A stretch of DNA of 64,000 bases from Mantis religiosa (GCA_030765055.1 CM060953.1:72521977-72585976); one strand, 5' to 3'; positions 12,359-24,949 are shown, counted from the first letter of the stretch. The notes: generated from the letters alone by a model not told the origin. A program made the numbers and translations.

Positions 12359-14691
12359 CCTTGATTAAGTCAGACTCATAGAAACGGATTATGGAGTGAT
12401 CCTATCACTCTTCAACTTAACAGTCCGGAATTTCTTAACATTAAACTGCCCTACTTGTGACTTCAGCTCCTGATACTGTGATAGCTGTATAATTAAATGT
12501 TGAAGCAAGGAAATTTGTCCAGAAAGAAAAACACGTGTATTCGACACTTTATTGATTTATATTAAATTGAAGGAATGTAACTCGGCTAACTTAGTGCTCC
12601 TCGAGCTAACTATCCAGACATCCCAGAAAGGATAGAAAGAAAACATTTAAAATCTATAAATGGCCAATAGATCGTTTTCTAGTTAGCTAATAAAATTAAA
12701 TGATTTGGTTATCTGAACGAGCAACAACTTAAAGACGATCGCTTTTCCGAGTTCCGCCCGCAATGCCTTTTCGAAGAATTGAAATAATTTTGACAAACTG
12801 CCAAGGCGAATGGAGCCATTGCCTAGATATCAGAACTTTGATATGCCATGAACTACATGAAAAATGCAATTCTGTATGTCTCATTGAACTTCGTCTGAAT
12901 GCTATCGTTTCTTACTTGCAATTCCCAGACAGAGCTATATGTTCTATGATTCCGGAACTCTGTCGATTAAAGTATGAGGGATCAAATTATTCCAGAGTCA
13001 AGAATGCTGAAATTATTGCTTTTAGGAAAGAAAGGAACTCTTTATCCAGGCAACGTACCCCAATAGAAGATTGATGTGGTTCTTTAGGAAGAATGCGTGT
13101 ACAAATGAAGCTGATTTTGTAAGTATTCACTGTTTGAAAGCTTCACAAAATGTGCTCATTGAGCGGTTTTATTCAAATGTCGGCATGTGGGAACAGTAAC
13201 AAAATCCAACCGAAAATAATACCTTTATAAGGTAATCCGATCAATTGATTGTGATTGTAATTTTCCGTTGAAATTTTCACAAAGGAAGTATGAAGTAATG
13301 CATTCATTCCGATACCTGTTTTATTGTTGAATATTCCCTTTATAACCTAATATATGCCAGTCTTTTTGTGTACCAAACGACCTAATTCAGTGGACTGTCG
13401 GTGTGAATGTGACCAACAAGAAGCAGGTGGAAAGGACACGGTGCCAAGGAATGACGTCACTCATTCGTGATTCACTAATGATTTCTCTGCCATTTGTAGC
13501 AGACCAGCTAATCGCGAACTACCATCATGTGTCGGATTTTTAGGTGCTAAAACAGTTAAATTAAGAAAATGTTTTGTTAAAAAGTTCAAAATATATACTA
13601 AAATTAAAAGATATTTTCTTTCATTTTATATAGTAGAAAAGCTTGTAATAAAAAGGAACTGTTTTGATAGCTCACCTGTAATGGATTATTCATACCATAT
13701 GTCAATTGTTGGAAATTGTTTGGAGTTACAATGCGCAACATATGCCTTCTCTACCTAGTCCATTAGTCATCTCTTCACTTAAAAGCACCTGCTTCATAGA
13801 AGAACGTGAAGCCGCCAAGATATGTTGGTTGCCACATAAATGCTGCGTTACATGAGATCGACTGTTAGAGTATCCACAAGGCTGACAATATAGAATTTTT
13901 CCAACTGTTTTGAATGTATCTAAAAATTCTTTAACGTACTACTTCAACCTAAAACTAACACTACCTTTTACCTTCGGCACTTCGGTATATACACGAATCA
14001 CTCAACACGCATGATAAGAATTACCCAGCACTTTTGAACTGAACTGAAGGTACAGGCACAGAGGAAAGAAGGGGTGTTTGTTATCGTAACATAAACTATT
14101 TGCTGACCTGTTTATTGATGGTAGATATGTAGATATGTACTAATAACTAATTGGTGCAAAATATTTAACTGCATAGAATATGTATTTACCTAAATCCGTT
14201 CCCTAATAGTTGGACACCTGGACAGAAATCTTGTGAAATGTTACATGTAAGCAAAGTAGTTTTTTGAAAGAAAACTTCGGCGCGCTCTCATTTTCTCAAG
14301 GGAGGGGGCGCAATGTGCGTTGGATGTGGCTTAAATGTAACATTCTATCTGTTTAGCTTCTGCTTCAAATACCACTGAGAAAAACACGAGTAATCACATG
14401 AGTGATAACTCTACTGTTAAAATGTGTGGAATCTATTAAAATACTGTCCTTGGTATAGAACAATGTCAGTAAAGATAGCTTAAATGTTGTGGGCACTCAG
14501 AGTTGTTTTTAGTGACGTGCAGTTCTAAGTAAGTACAAGATCGCTATAGCAGTACAGCAGTTCTAACTGAAGTTTTAATTACAATATTACATTATATTAT
14601 AAACAGTATTTTGTATGGCTTATTAAGTAAAAACTCCTATACTGTATAATTAACTTGTGGTGCTAACATAACTATAAACAGTGGATATGAG
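12359..14691. other. No gene seen
   Basis: A 103-codon plus-strand frame at 12763-13074 shows no motif, compositional support or repeat match. I see nothing I can name in this stretch. Confidence 0.5.
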
Positions 14692-15410
14692 TGTTGTGAC
14701 TTTGTGGATTCGTAGAATTAAAAGTCCAGGTTGCAGAAATTTAAAAAGAATGCTCTTTATTTCCATAGAAAGACACTTTGTACACCCTTGGCAGCAGAAT
14801 GATGTAACGTATAGCAACACAATCTATCCTGTCTCCTCTGCACTCGTAAATAAACAAGAGTTCACTTTCAGATCACAGCTGCGCGCATACAATTGAGTCC
14901 AATTACGACTGTCGCCTGACACGCTCGCTCGTGCTGGCTGGCTGTATACAGCCAGAAGGTTTTTGCTGCGTGCCCACCCATTAAGGGTTTTACCGCAGGT
15001 AGGATTATTATTGAAAGATGTAGGATGAAGGTGATGTAGGTTTTTGATTGGGAGTTAATTTTGAGGTTACCAAAGTACCTTCGGGTTGAAAGAGAGGATG
15101 CAGTACTTAGCACCCATTTTGTTTTGTTTTAAATATTTTGTAATTTAGTTGGGGAGAAATTTAGATGCCAAACAGCTTGGAAGAATTATGAGGAGCTCAG
15201 CTTTAGCTGCTGATAGGTTCCCCTGACAACTAACCGCGGCTTCTTTTTATACCTCCACTCATTGTTCTAGAAATTAATGGAATGTTCTCTAACAATCAAG
15301 ACGGCATCAGAAAGAGAACCATCCAGTCATCTATCTGTCTCTTTCTTTATCTGTTTCGGCAAGCTGCACTGTCTGACCCGTTGTCCGCGTCGGCCGCGCC
15401 AGTCACAACA
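14692..15410 (-). repeat. Solo LTR, long copy
   Basis: A 719-bp block with perfect 10-bp inverted ends TGTTGTGACT and AGTCACAACA. On the minus strand it has a TATAAAA box near 15246-15256 and an AATAAA signal near 14756-14761, in the order expected of an LTR (U3, R, U5). A shorter copy is at 5997-6422. No retroelement genes flank it. About 300 bp near 14920-15235 are absent from the shorter copy. I found no convincing target duplication. Confidence 0.72.
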
Positions 15411-16183
15411 ATGCCTCGCAACAGTATTTACCTTTCCTGTAGTCTTTTGTTTGGAGTTACATATGACATGGAATTATTACAGGAAAAAAACTGTCAATTA
15501 AATTGTGGTAAATGTTTTTCTATTAAATACACATTTTATTTCCAAACTAATCGTGTTATTACTAATTTTAATATATATGGCGCTGTGTATTCTGTATCTA
15601 AAGTGCTCTTATCTTAGCTGTATAAGTGGCTTGTTTTGAACTGGGGATATTGCAGGAGTATAAGTATAGCTGTATTTATAGATGCAATTGTTTAGAACAG
15701 ATCTTTAAACTGGAAAACAACTATAAGCTTGCTTAGAATGCTTTGTGATGATTTATTTATTTATTTTTATTTCTCTGGCATCAGAGCAACCCATAGGCTC
15801 GTTAAGAATAATATGGCGCCAGTTCTGCCAAACTTACAAAATATCCTGTGAAGACTACACTAGCTTTAGCGTATGGAACGTGCTCTCAAAAACCTGTTTC
15901 TCCTGAACATTTGAATGTGCACAGATGCATTGTGTGAAATTAAAAATAAGAGAACTTTGACGTTTACTAATATAATACTTAATAGTACAAATCTAGTTAG
16001 AAAATTCACTATGCATATCAAACAAATTTTTTAACAATGATATTATTAGAGCATGTGACAGTATTGCCACTTTAGTTACAAATATCTTCATTTAACATCT
16101 GTAAGTAAGTACTATATAAGAGGAACTATTGTTAAGATGTATATCGTTTTTATTGTATAGTGCTATCCATATAAACCTGAACC
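15411..16183. other. AT-rich, no gene seen
   Basis: No recognised feature. Open frames crossing the LTR edge at 15277-15617 have no motif. Confidence 0.5.
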
Positions 16184-16765
16184 ACTTCAACAGGCCATAA
16201 TCTTTGAACCAATAATAGGACACACATGCATCTTTGGGAGAATATAATACACAATTGGGAGATTACATTACACTATTTACATCTCAGAGAAAATGTTGGA
16301 AGTGTCCTCCACCAGCATCTATACATGTCTGCACTCGTCTCACCATATTCCCTGAAGTTTTTCGGAGGTGATATCGAATTGAGAGAAGGTTATTTCTAGC
16401 AAGATGGAGCAACCTGCCATACCTCTAATGACATCACGGAACTTTTAACCAGTTTTCTTGATAATTGAATAATCTCAAAAGGTCTGTGGACTCCAGATCC
16501 CGTGACCTAACTTCACCGGATTTTTTCTTATGGGGGTATCTAAAAATAGTGTACAAGAATATGCCACGGACAATTGATGTTCTCAAGGAATCCATTCGAA
16601 CCGAAATAAGTAGCATTGGTGAGGATACTCTCCGTAAAACTTCAGAGAATATGGTGAGACGAGTGCAAACATGTATAGATGCTGGTGGAGGACACTTCCA
16701 ACATTTTCTCTCAGATGTGAGTGTCTGTGAAGGACATAAAAGTCGTTTTACAAATTAGAGGAAGG
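16184..16765 (+). mobile_element. Tc1/mariner-superfamily (DUF4817-type) transposon, rearranged as a fold-back
   Basis: The plus strand encodes the C-terminal part of a DDE transposase of the insect type usually annotated DUF4817: QDGATCHT (D at about 16404-16406) and DLTSPDFFLWGYLK (about 16507-16545), then the conserved tail VRRVQTCIDAGGGHF near 16651-16695. A stop between the two blocks shows it is broken. The same 3' segment is present a second time in reverse orientation just upstream: 16279-16375 is the inverted copy of about 16624-16719. The left flank 16184-16278 is probably the element's 3' non-coding end on the minus strand. Confidence 0.75.
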
Positions 16766-17300
16766 TACGAGGTGTAGCAAAGTACCAGCTTCGACAACTT
16801 CGTCTATAATAACAAACATCGTTCAGACATTCACAAATGAGAGCTAACACGTGGTGACACTCCAAGACGAGATCTCATCAAAAACAAACATAACTTGTTC
16901 CTGCTCAAAACTTTATATCGAAGGTGAATGAGAGTACATTCTCCCCTGGGAAATTATACGCAAAACTTCAAGATTTCCACATAAGCAATTTACAGGACTT
17001 ATTCGTCCTTACATTCACACTGCTTCTACCCGATAACATTTATTTTTATATAATTGCCACATTTAGGCCTACTAACGAGCATAGATACAAGTGGAAGAAA
17101 GGAGTTTGAGTTAGTTAAAGTATTTTAAACTTTGTTCACCGCGTGGTAACCTTGAAATTTCTAACTTTTTGAATGAAACAAATTAATATTATTTTAAAAA
17201 TAAAATGGATGATGAAAAGTATTGGAAAATTTAAACCGACAGGAATATCTTGCAAATGGTTAATGACGCTGTTTGGTTACAAAGTTATACAAAATGTACT
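16766..17300. other. No gene seen
   Basis: No recognised feature. Confidence 0.5.
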
Positions 17301-17308
17301 CAGATTGA

Positions 17309-17532
17309 GTCCGCCTCGGTAGCGTGGTGGTAGAATGTCTGCCTCACGTTCAAGAGGTTCTGAGTTCGAATCTCGGTCAGGGTGAGTTACCTGGATAAGG
17401 ATTTTCCGGGGTTTTCCCTTATTCTGAAAGACGAATGTCGGATAACTCTTAAGCTCTATGGACCCTGGGCTCATTGGAGCATCATTTCACCCATTCCATT
17501 CATCGTCCGATATGACTTAGCGTTGATGGACC
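17309..17532 (+). repeat. tRNA-derived SINE, family 1, with target duplication
   Basis: Same family as 10269-10510: box A region TAGCGTGGTGG, box B GAGTTCGAATCTC, and body with TCCGATATGACTTAG near the end. An 8-bp target duplication CAGATTGA flanks it (17301-17308 and 17533-17540), so this copy inserted by retrotransposition. There is no poly-A. Confidence 0.88.
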
Positions 17533-17540
17533 CAGATTGA

Positions 17541-18056
17541 AGAGCACGCTTTATAGGTTATCCGTAGAAAAATAAATAGGTACATTAAATTTGTTATAGA
17601 AATACTTTAAATATACGACAATTTTTTTTTTGTTAAAGACAAGCTATCGGGAAGATTTGTGCCAAAATTTTGTCCTGCAAGAGTTCTTTTAAATGCTAAT
17701 AAATCTACTGACATAAGGCAGACGCTGTTTATCTCACTTAAAAACCATTAATGTGTACCGGGTAAATATCCATGAGCTTGAGATAAACAAATGATTTTTG
17801 AATCAACATCGCTGGAGCCAAGTTTTATAAAATAAAAAAGGCTTACACTTTTTAAAGTAGTTTTAAAACCTTTCGTTGCATCTGTGAGTTTACTTCCTGA
17901 ACTACGACGAAAACGCATGTACGTGCAATTTTTCCGTGGAATTTAAAACATGTATTTTTGATGAAATAACGACATCTGATTTTTGGTGACATAATACCTC
18001 CTCTGTTTACAATAGGTATTCCATTTAAGTATCAGATTAGAAAGCTTAACAATTAA
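17541..18056. other. AT-rich, no gene seen
   Basis: No recognised feature. Confidence 0.5.
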
Positions 18057-18320
18057 CTAACGCAAATATGTGCACAATGAATCAATATTCATCAAATCAT
18101 CCTTTGGAAAGCGATTTTTGGAGTTTTCACATGCCCTGTGGAAGGCAGCATCTGCAAGACTATCCAGGCAATCCGCTGAAACCCCTAGGATTGCCTCATT
18201 CATCTTGAAATGGTGTTCTCTTAAGTTCCTTTTGATCCGAGAGAACAAAAAGAAGTCGGGAGAGCCAAATCTGGACTGTAGGGTGGTTATGGCAGCTTTG
18301 CAACTTTTTGTCTGACCAGT
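18057..18320 (-). pseudogene. Mariner transposase C-terminal remnant
   Basis: The minus strand reads PPYSPDLA, then after a frame change SPDFFLF-R-KRNLREHHFKMNE, and a tail resembling mariner C-termini. This covers the last catalytic-D block to near the protein end. Its wording differs from the mariners at 9696, 11420 and 24950, so it is a different lineage. No terminal repeats were found. Confidence 0.7.
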
Positions 18321-19689
18321 GCCTCCCTTACAAGTAGCGACACGTGACATACGCATTGTACTGCTGAAGAATCCAGGGATCAACGTTCTCCCTTAGGAGC
18401 GGCGGACCCTATGCAAGACTTTTATCCTTTCGCGTCGATGTCGGAATTGTGCCATATTGTTTGCCTTCGATTTCTTTATGAACAATGTTACATTTTTATG
18501 CCGCTCAGATACGCGCGTTCTGGACAAGGATTCGTTCTTGCAAGGCTCGTGAATTGTATCAAAAGTTTCACAACATATAATTAAAAATTTTATAGTACAG
18601 ATCTGTTTAATGGTTTTTTGCATCTTGACGCAAACACTAAACACAATTTCACCTAGGTGCGATCTTCGTATACATTCTCTTTCTTCTTCATCTACTAATT
18701 AGTTCTTTCATAATCCATTGATGGCTTCTATTTTAATAGTTAAGTTTGATACAAAACATACACCTCTTTAGATCTTGAAGTTGCTCATAATAAACCCCTT
18801 ACTCATTCTTAGCACTGGTTGTGCAATTATATACTTTTGTAAGCTTTCAACTTCCTTGTTCTAATTCTCTTCTGGTAACTGAAGTCATATACAGAGTTTG
18901 CAAACAATGGTTTCTAGAGATTTATTCCAATGCAATGTATAGGTACTGACTTGCAGCGCATCAGTGTGTGACCCTTTAAGGTTATAAAGCTTATCAGGGG
19001 TCACGTTGTCTTACAGGCATATAACAAATTAGATATGTGATTTGGTGTATAAGTATACAGGTCCGTCAAAAAGGTATACATTTCCTAATGAAATGAAATT
19101 TCTGTTGTGTGCTAGTGCCGAAGTTTTACACTACACTTTTAATATAAACTTCCCACATCTGTTAATCTACTTTGGTTTTCCAACGACGTTGGTCAATTTG
19201 TCCGTGGGGATTTCTGTACATAGTTGAACAAGGAGCCTTCAGCGTATGCGCACAGAATAAGAATAAGCCCTCTAGCCTGCGCAACCGCAGACCAGAGGGT
19301 TCCTATCTCTTTTGACTCTGTATCTGATAATATGTCCGAGTCCCATATCCAATAATTATTTAAATATATTAATAATTTACAATAATTAACATTTAATACT
19401 AATAACAATTTAGGAGTATTTATTAATTATAACTTGCATGCAGAGTAAATAGCTACATTTTTGTATATTTAATATAAAAAGCACATACAAGTTTTACAAT
19501 AAATTTACAAGCCCATGCAGAGATAGGTATAACAGTTTCTTAGCTAATAAAATAAATAAAAGCTTAAAAGAACTATGAGGGAATCATAATATAATATATT
19601 AGTTAAAACACGAGGGAATAAAAATCTCAATAAAATGTTGCCTAGTTAGAGCCTATAAAATTCTTAATATTTATCTTTATAAAATTTTG
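18321..19689. other. No gene seen
   Basis: Nothing recognised. The AT-rich part beside the LINE remnant (about 19360-19689) may be its 3' untranslated region, but I have no direct evidence. Confidence 0.45.
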
Positions 19690-20505
19690 TTGTTATTTCA
19701 TTTAAATAATAATATAATTTATTTTTTTCTAAAGGTATTTTCGCATTCCCATATACTATGTTCAGGGGTACCTACTTGTCCACATGCACATAAATTACTG
19801 TCTCTTTGACCGAACCGATGTAAGTACTCGGGGTACGGACCATAACCTAACAAATAATGGAGTATACCATGTGTTGGCTGTAAATATCTCATTAATAATC
19901 TTTCCTTTATATCGGGTAAAAACGAGTAAGTCCGCCTTCCATTTTCACTGGTATCCCATTCATCATGCCAGGTTTCTATTATTTTTTCATTTAATTCTAA
20001 ATCATCTTCGATGCTAAACCGCTATAATTAAGAGACTCTTAAATTGTTGCCTTTACGTAGCGAGTAACGCGCAGCTCTTTTTCTTATCTCTAGGTCTATT
20101 GGTAAAACACATAAAATAACAAGCAGGGCGTCAGGAGTGGTGGAAAACGCTCCTGTTATTCCAATTAGAGCTTTCCTCTGCATACTTCTTAATAGTGTTT
20201 TACAACCTGCTAAGTGTACTCTTTCCCCCCAACAGCTAGCACCATACCCCACTATAGAAGCTAAAATTACATTGTTATAAATCTGTACAACCCTGTACGG
20301 TATTTTCCCATTATTCAAAGTCATTCTTATGAATTTATTCATTACTTTAAATGTCTTTGCAACCGCTTCTTCCACGTGCTTTTAAAAGTCATGGCTTCAT
20401 TAAAATGTAGACCTAAAAATTTTATGCTGTTGTCTCTCTTAATAGATTTATTATTTATTTTTATTGTTGGGGAATGCAAGAGTTTGCCTTTAAACGTGCA
20501 CAGAT
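19690..20505 (-). mobile_element. R1-like non-LTR retrotransposon, C-terminal remnant
   Basis: The minus strand carries the end of a LINE pol protein. At about 20385-20500 it reads SIKFLGLHF followed by the post-RT helical region. At 20028-20375 it has an intact stretch of 115 residues containing LASIVGYGASCWG and MQRKALIGITGAFSTT, typical of R1/I-type LINEs. Near 19735-19810 the terminal zinc-finger-like pattern CACGQVGTPEHSIWEC appears. Frameshifts lie between the parts. The RT catalytic core is missing because the LINE is joined to an old DNA transposon near 20505. Confidence 0.78.
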
Positions 20506-21168
20506 ATTAAAATCTGGTGAACATGTAAGGAACTCCAATGCACCTCTTCGCTCTATCAAGTGTTCCTGCAGATTATCTCCAGGAAAGCCCATACGACTGG
20601 AAGACTGTAGAAGGAAAGAACTAATGTTTTCCATAAAATGAGGTATAGCTGGCAACATTGGTATAATTATCTGTCGCTCGTCACTGAAACTTCAAAGATG
20701 AGGGTCCTATTAAACCTTAGACGAGTGTCTACAACGCACATTCATCCCTGATAGATTGACTGTCATATCGACATGAATGTATGCATTTAATGGTGCTCAA
20801 TTATGAACAATTTATTATTTCTTTAAGCTTGAACCTCACCAGAGCATACAATCTTCGTCACAAACCCATCTCATGAAGCTATTTATGACCAGGATCACCC
20901 TCATTTAATGCGTGTAAAAATCTTGCTACCTAAACGTTCCATTTGCACTGTAAATCCAGATTTCTGAGACGGTGTTCTAACTTTGTCTCCCTGATCTTCG
21001 TTTGTGCACATCACAAGTGGTAATAGGCATCTTCAACTTATCAAAACACGTGTTATTTTCAAGAATACCAGAGATTGTTTTACAAACTCACGCCACAAGC
21101 GCTTTGAAATTCAACGAATTTTGAAAGCCTCCATTCCTCAAACGTCAAATTTGTTTCGCTCATTTTGA
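20505..21168 (-). pseudogene. Degenerate DUF4817-type Tc1/mariner transposon
   Basis: Starting at ATG near 21166-21168, the minus strand reads MSETNLTFEE. In shifting frames it then shows recognisable pieces of the insect DUF4817 transposase: DVHKRRSGR near 20995-21025, LHALNEGDP near 20885-20915, and MLPAIPHF followed by a degraded IERRGALEF and SPDF near 20520-20660. Many stops and frameshifts mark it as old. It is a different copy from the one at 16184-16765. Confidence 0.68.
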
Positions 21169-22019
21169 TTCATTATCATAGTCACATGTAATTTATAAAA
21201 ACCATAGCACACTGTATCTTTTGAGGGTAATAAAGAAAACCATATTACGTATTCCACTGACATATAATTGAAGGTAATTCTGTACACTTAACGCATATGC
21301 TGTTTTGCAAACAGTTGAATTGTTACCGTTCAACAATCAATCAGTTCTGTGGCACAACACAACATGGCTAGTCCTATAATGACAACCAGAGAATGTACAA
21401 TAACATTTCAAAAGAGTGAAATACGACCTCAAACAGAAGCTATCTGCGAAGCAAGATCGTTACCTTACTGATTATTAGAGCCCTGATTTCTAAGCGAAAT
21501 GCTTATAAATACTTCCTTTTTTTCTTTTTTCTGAAATACGGGGTTTACTTACAGGTTTTATAATGTTGAATTAAAATACCTCATTTTATCAATATCATAT
21601 AAATTTAGAAGTAAATTTTCACTCTTAGTGATCATTTTATCATTCAAGCAATTCGTACGTACTAGTGAGACAGGAGGAAGCACCAGGATGTTGTGAAAAA
21701 TAACACTGGATATTTGAAATTACGACAGTAACTTGGAAATGTTATCTACACGTAGTTGGCGAATCCTTCACTTCCCAAGCTCATGCAACTTGTATTCTTC
21801 CTTTTGATCGTGCAACGCCTGTACGTGTGAGAAGGTATACATGATCAATCACGTATTAAGTTAAGAAATGTCATCCACAAAAACATTCACTTGACTTCAT
21901 TTCGCAAATACGTAAACGAGTTTGGAAGTGATATTCGGTGAAGACTGTCTTATTTTGTTTGGTTTACCGAAAAAGTGTTCCCAAAAAGAAGAAATAAGAA
22001 ATTGTACAGAAAATTAACA
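21169..22019. other. No gene seen
   Basis: A short plus-strand peptide starting MASPIMTT at 21364 is quickly broken. I cannot assign it. Confidence 0.4.
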
Positions 22020-22074
22020 CAACGTGATATAAGGAGAAGGTAAGAATAAATTTAAGTTATATCAGCAACTAATT

Positions 22075-22447
22075 ACAGGCTTTGTAGGCGAATAATCGAG
22101 TTCAAGTGATGAATTTTTCAAAGACTTGCGTTTAACATTAGTGAGTTTGGGCATTTCAGTGTGGAAATTGAATAATGAGCAGCTTCGGCAATTGTTAGAA
22201 AAATACGTAAACAGGAAGTGTTCCGGAGGAATCACATTGCGAAGAAACTATTTGCAACAATGACTTCAAGGCGTAACTTGTCATCTTCGATATCAACTAA
22301 AGCACGAAAAAAATATAAATTTCTATTGATGAAACCACAGATGCAGCGGGACATTGCGTATGTAGTGCTGTCTCGGTTAAAGGCTGTGGTGTTATTTCGC
22401 AGAACATTTCAAGGATGTAAACCAGTCCTTAGGTGCAGAAAATGCAA
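22075..22447 (+). pseudogene. hAT-like transposase fragment
   Basis: The plus strand reads EFFKDLRLTLVSLGISVWKL, then NNEQLRQLLEKYVNRK (about 22110-22220). After a frame change it reads ISIDETTDAAG near 22323-22356, resembling the first acidic block of insect hAT transposases. Stops and frameshifts are present. It is interrupted by a SINE at 22448. I did not recognise the rest of the transposase beyond the SINE, nor terminal repeats. Confidence 0.65.
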
Positions 22448-22698
22448 AAAATGAAATGTGTAGTATTTAACGACAGCTTTTACTACATACGGCACCGCAG
22501 ACGGTGACACTAAAGATACATGAGATGAAGATGTATCACCGGTGGAATGAGATGGCGGGGGAGACCCGAGATCCCGGAGAAAACCCGCCCCAGCGTCATG
22601 CTGTCTACCACAAATCTCACTTTGCGGTCGCCTGGGATCGAATCCGAACTGCCTTGGTGAGAGCCAAGCAATCTAACCACTCAGCTATGGCGCGGCCC
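22448..22698 (-). repeat. tRNA-derived SINE, family 2 (GGCCGCGCC head), with target duplication
   Basis: Read on the minus strand, it starts GGGCCGCGCCATAGCTGAGTG, has box B GGATTCGATCCC-like sequence, a body with GGTGGACA- and GGGCGGGTTTTCTCCGGGA-like stretches, and ends in an ATT-rich tail. It closely matches 24175-24423. An 11-bp imperfect target duplication AGAA(A/G)ATGCAA flanks it (22437-22447 and 22699-22709). It is inserted in a hAT remnant. Confidence 0.85.
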
Positions 22699-22709
22699 AG
22701 AAGATGCAA

Positions 22710-23876
22710 GCAACATGTTTTGCTAATATTGTCATCCAAGATAAGTTAGAGTACATCCATAACCGTTTCTCCAAAATTATTATATGTTATTATAACACAT
22801 TTGGAGACTTGAAATAACACCCTGGAACTTTCGCTTTCTTTAATAGATTTTTATTTGCCTATTTTTACTGCTTATGTGTTTCATTTTTATTGTCTATATA
22901 CTGCTTATTTCACCATTTGATTGTGCTTACAAATCCGGGCTCTACTGATTATCCTGTTGTTCGTGTAGGGCAGTTTAGTATGCCATGGAAAACTCTATGG
23001 TTAAGGGGACTACTTTATGTTAAGCCAGAAAAAATTAAGAAACTTATATAAATGTAGACATACAAATGTAGACACACTGAATATAAGCACAGCATCCGAA
23101 CTGGTAAATTAAGATTACGATAGAATGTTTTTCGTTGAGTAACTTTGAGGTTAAAATAGGGTATTTGAAGCAGGAAATGATGAAGCTACAATAAATGTCA
23201 TCATTTCTGGAGAAATAAAACAACTACTCCTGAAAACAAAACCGAATCATCAGCGTGGACATTTTAATAGAAGTTCCGTGACGAGCGGTTTTGGTACATA
23301 ATTAAACGTCGATAAAATCGATCAATGTAATTCGCTTTTAAATTTTGTTTTCATGCCGTATGAAGCTATTTGCACCAATCCGAGAGCAGTAAAATAGGAT
23401 TAAAAGACAATTTATTTTGCGTCTGGGACTGTCCTCATCGCTTTGCGAGTTTTAAGCGGAGTTAATGAATAATTGGAACGGTTAGCAACCTGCCGTAACG
23501 AGGGTCACCTGTAAGTCGTGAGAACCAATTTTTGTTTACCAGATGTGCAATATTTGAACGGTCGCTTTAATTACTACTAAAACAACCCTGAAATATGATA
23601 CATACCTTCTGTTCTGAACCTATGAATGAGGTATAAAGCTACTGTGAATAACGAAGTTTAGCTCTGGACATACATGAGGAGGATTTATCCCTCTTTTTAA
23701 TATAACTGTGGTTGCTAGAGAAAGAATTCCATGAAAAAATTATAAATTAATATCTTACCGCAAATAAATGTTTTGAGATCCACTGAGCTTCAGAACGGAA
23801 AACCTGCCGAACTTGCTTTGTAAGTTCAGAAGCTACAAATGATGTCACTCAAAGTTGAAGAAACTCCTCTTACACT
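22710..23876. other. No gene seen
   Basis: No recognised feature. Confidence 0.5.
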
Positions 23877-24084
23877 CTGTCTCAAACTAGAACGATCCTG
23901 TTTTAAGCATATGGGAGGGGAAAACAGAGAGAGCGAGAGAGAGGGAGAGAGAGAGAGAGACATCAGGTGATCTGACGGAATATTGGATACCACCTCTACA
24001 ACAACCCCTAAAAGTTCAGCGGTTTAAGTGGGTTACAGTAAAGTATCTTTGTGTCTTCTACAGGATCGTTTTAGTTTGAGACAG
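23877..24084. mobile_element. Small MITE-like element with ~24-bp terminal inverted repeats
   Basis: The left end CTGTCTCAAACTAGAACGAT (from 23877) is the reverse complement, with one mismatch, of the right end (24060-24084). The match continues to CCTGT. The interior of about 160 bp is non-coding and includes a GA-rich microsatellite (23932-23960). The size and ends suggest a miniature inverted-repeat transposable element; no target duplication is clear. Confidence 0.6.
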
Positions 24085-24125
24085 ATTATATCCAAAACGG
24101 TTCTTTATAAGTTTTGACCATTAGT

Positions 24126-24447
24126 ACGTCGTCATCGTCGTCATCGTCATCATCATCATCATCATCATCATCATGGCCGCGCCGTGGCTCAGTGGTTAGA
24201 CCGCTTGGCTCTCACCAAGGCGACCCGGGTTCGATCCCAGGTGATCGCAAAGTGAGATTTGTGGTGGACAACACGGCGTTGGGGTGGGTTTTCTCCGGGA
24301 TCTCCGGTTTCCCCCTCCATCTCATTCCACCGGTGCTCCATCTTCATCTCATTTCTCAGTGTCATCGCTTACGGTGCCGTATGTAGTAAAAACGGGCGTT
24401 AAAAGCTACACATTACATTACATTTATCATCATCAACATCATCATTT
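24126..24447. repeat. TCA/TCG microsatellite split by a SINE
   Basis: A (TCA)n/(TCG)n tract at 24126-24174 is followed by a SINE and then by a short ATC-rich tract at 24424-24447. The simplest reading is that the SINE inserted into the microsatellite, or that the tract grew from the insertion-site duplication. Confidence 0.75.
24175..24423 (+). repeat. tRNA-derived SINE, family 2, full copy
   Basis: Begins GGCCGCGCCGTGGCTCAGTG with box A (TGGCTCAGTGG) and box B (GGGTTCGATCCC). The tRNA-like head reads like a cloverleaf with arms still visible. The body includes GGTGGACAACACGGCG and GGTGGGTTTTCTCCGGGATC, and the tail is ATTACATTACATTT. Related copies are at 22448-22698 and, with another tail, 46027-46312. 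Confidence 0.88.
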
Positions 24448-24949
24448 ATAACATAAGCAATACCGAAATGCTTATACGTCAATAAAGGTCGATATTATTA
24501 TATTTTTTCACTATTTGGTAACCATGTGAATCCAGACATCTTTACAAAGGAAAACAGACCTTAGGAGCACTCGAGAAACGTTAGTAAAGAAAATTACTAA
24601 TAAAAAGATGAGAAAAAGGAAACTGTCCTTGCAATGCATGTGACAGCACTACCATGTCTATCACAGGCTGTTAAATGTTTACTTGTATAATCATACATCT
24701 ATAAACAGGTTGATTAGTAGTCCAGCAGACCAGCAGAAGAATCGGGTCACACAGGTTTACCCGAGTGGAGTGGTTTCGCCACAGCACCTAGCCGCTTAGT
24801 GCAGCTTTATCTGGGCAGTATAAAATATGTTGTTTGTCTCAAGCGTTTGTGTCACTGATCTAATAATCAATATCACGTATAGTTAAATCATTGTGGGACG
24901 CGTGCCAATAGTAATGAGATAATACGATACTGCAAGTTGCCGTGGATTA
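24448..24949. other. No gene seen
   Basis: No recognised feature. Confidence 0.5.

Noticed and set aside
12763..13074. 103-codon plus-strand open frame
   Set aside because: No motif, no start context and no repeat or neighbour that gives it a role; frames of this length occur by chance in 64 kb.
24088..24103. The 16-bp string ATATCCAAAACGGTTC, shared with about 38663-38678
   Set aside because: The match does not extend on either side, so I could not show a common repeat.
24175..24250. Host tRNA gene
   Set aside because: The tRNA-like head continues into a dispersed body shared with other copies, so it is a SINE.
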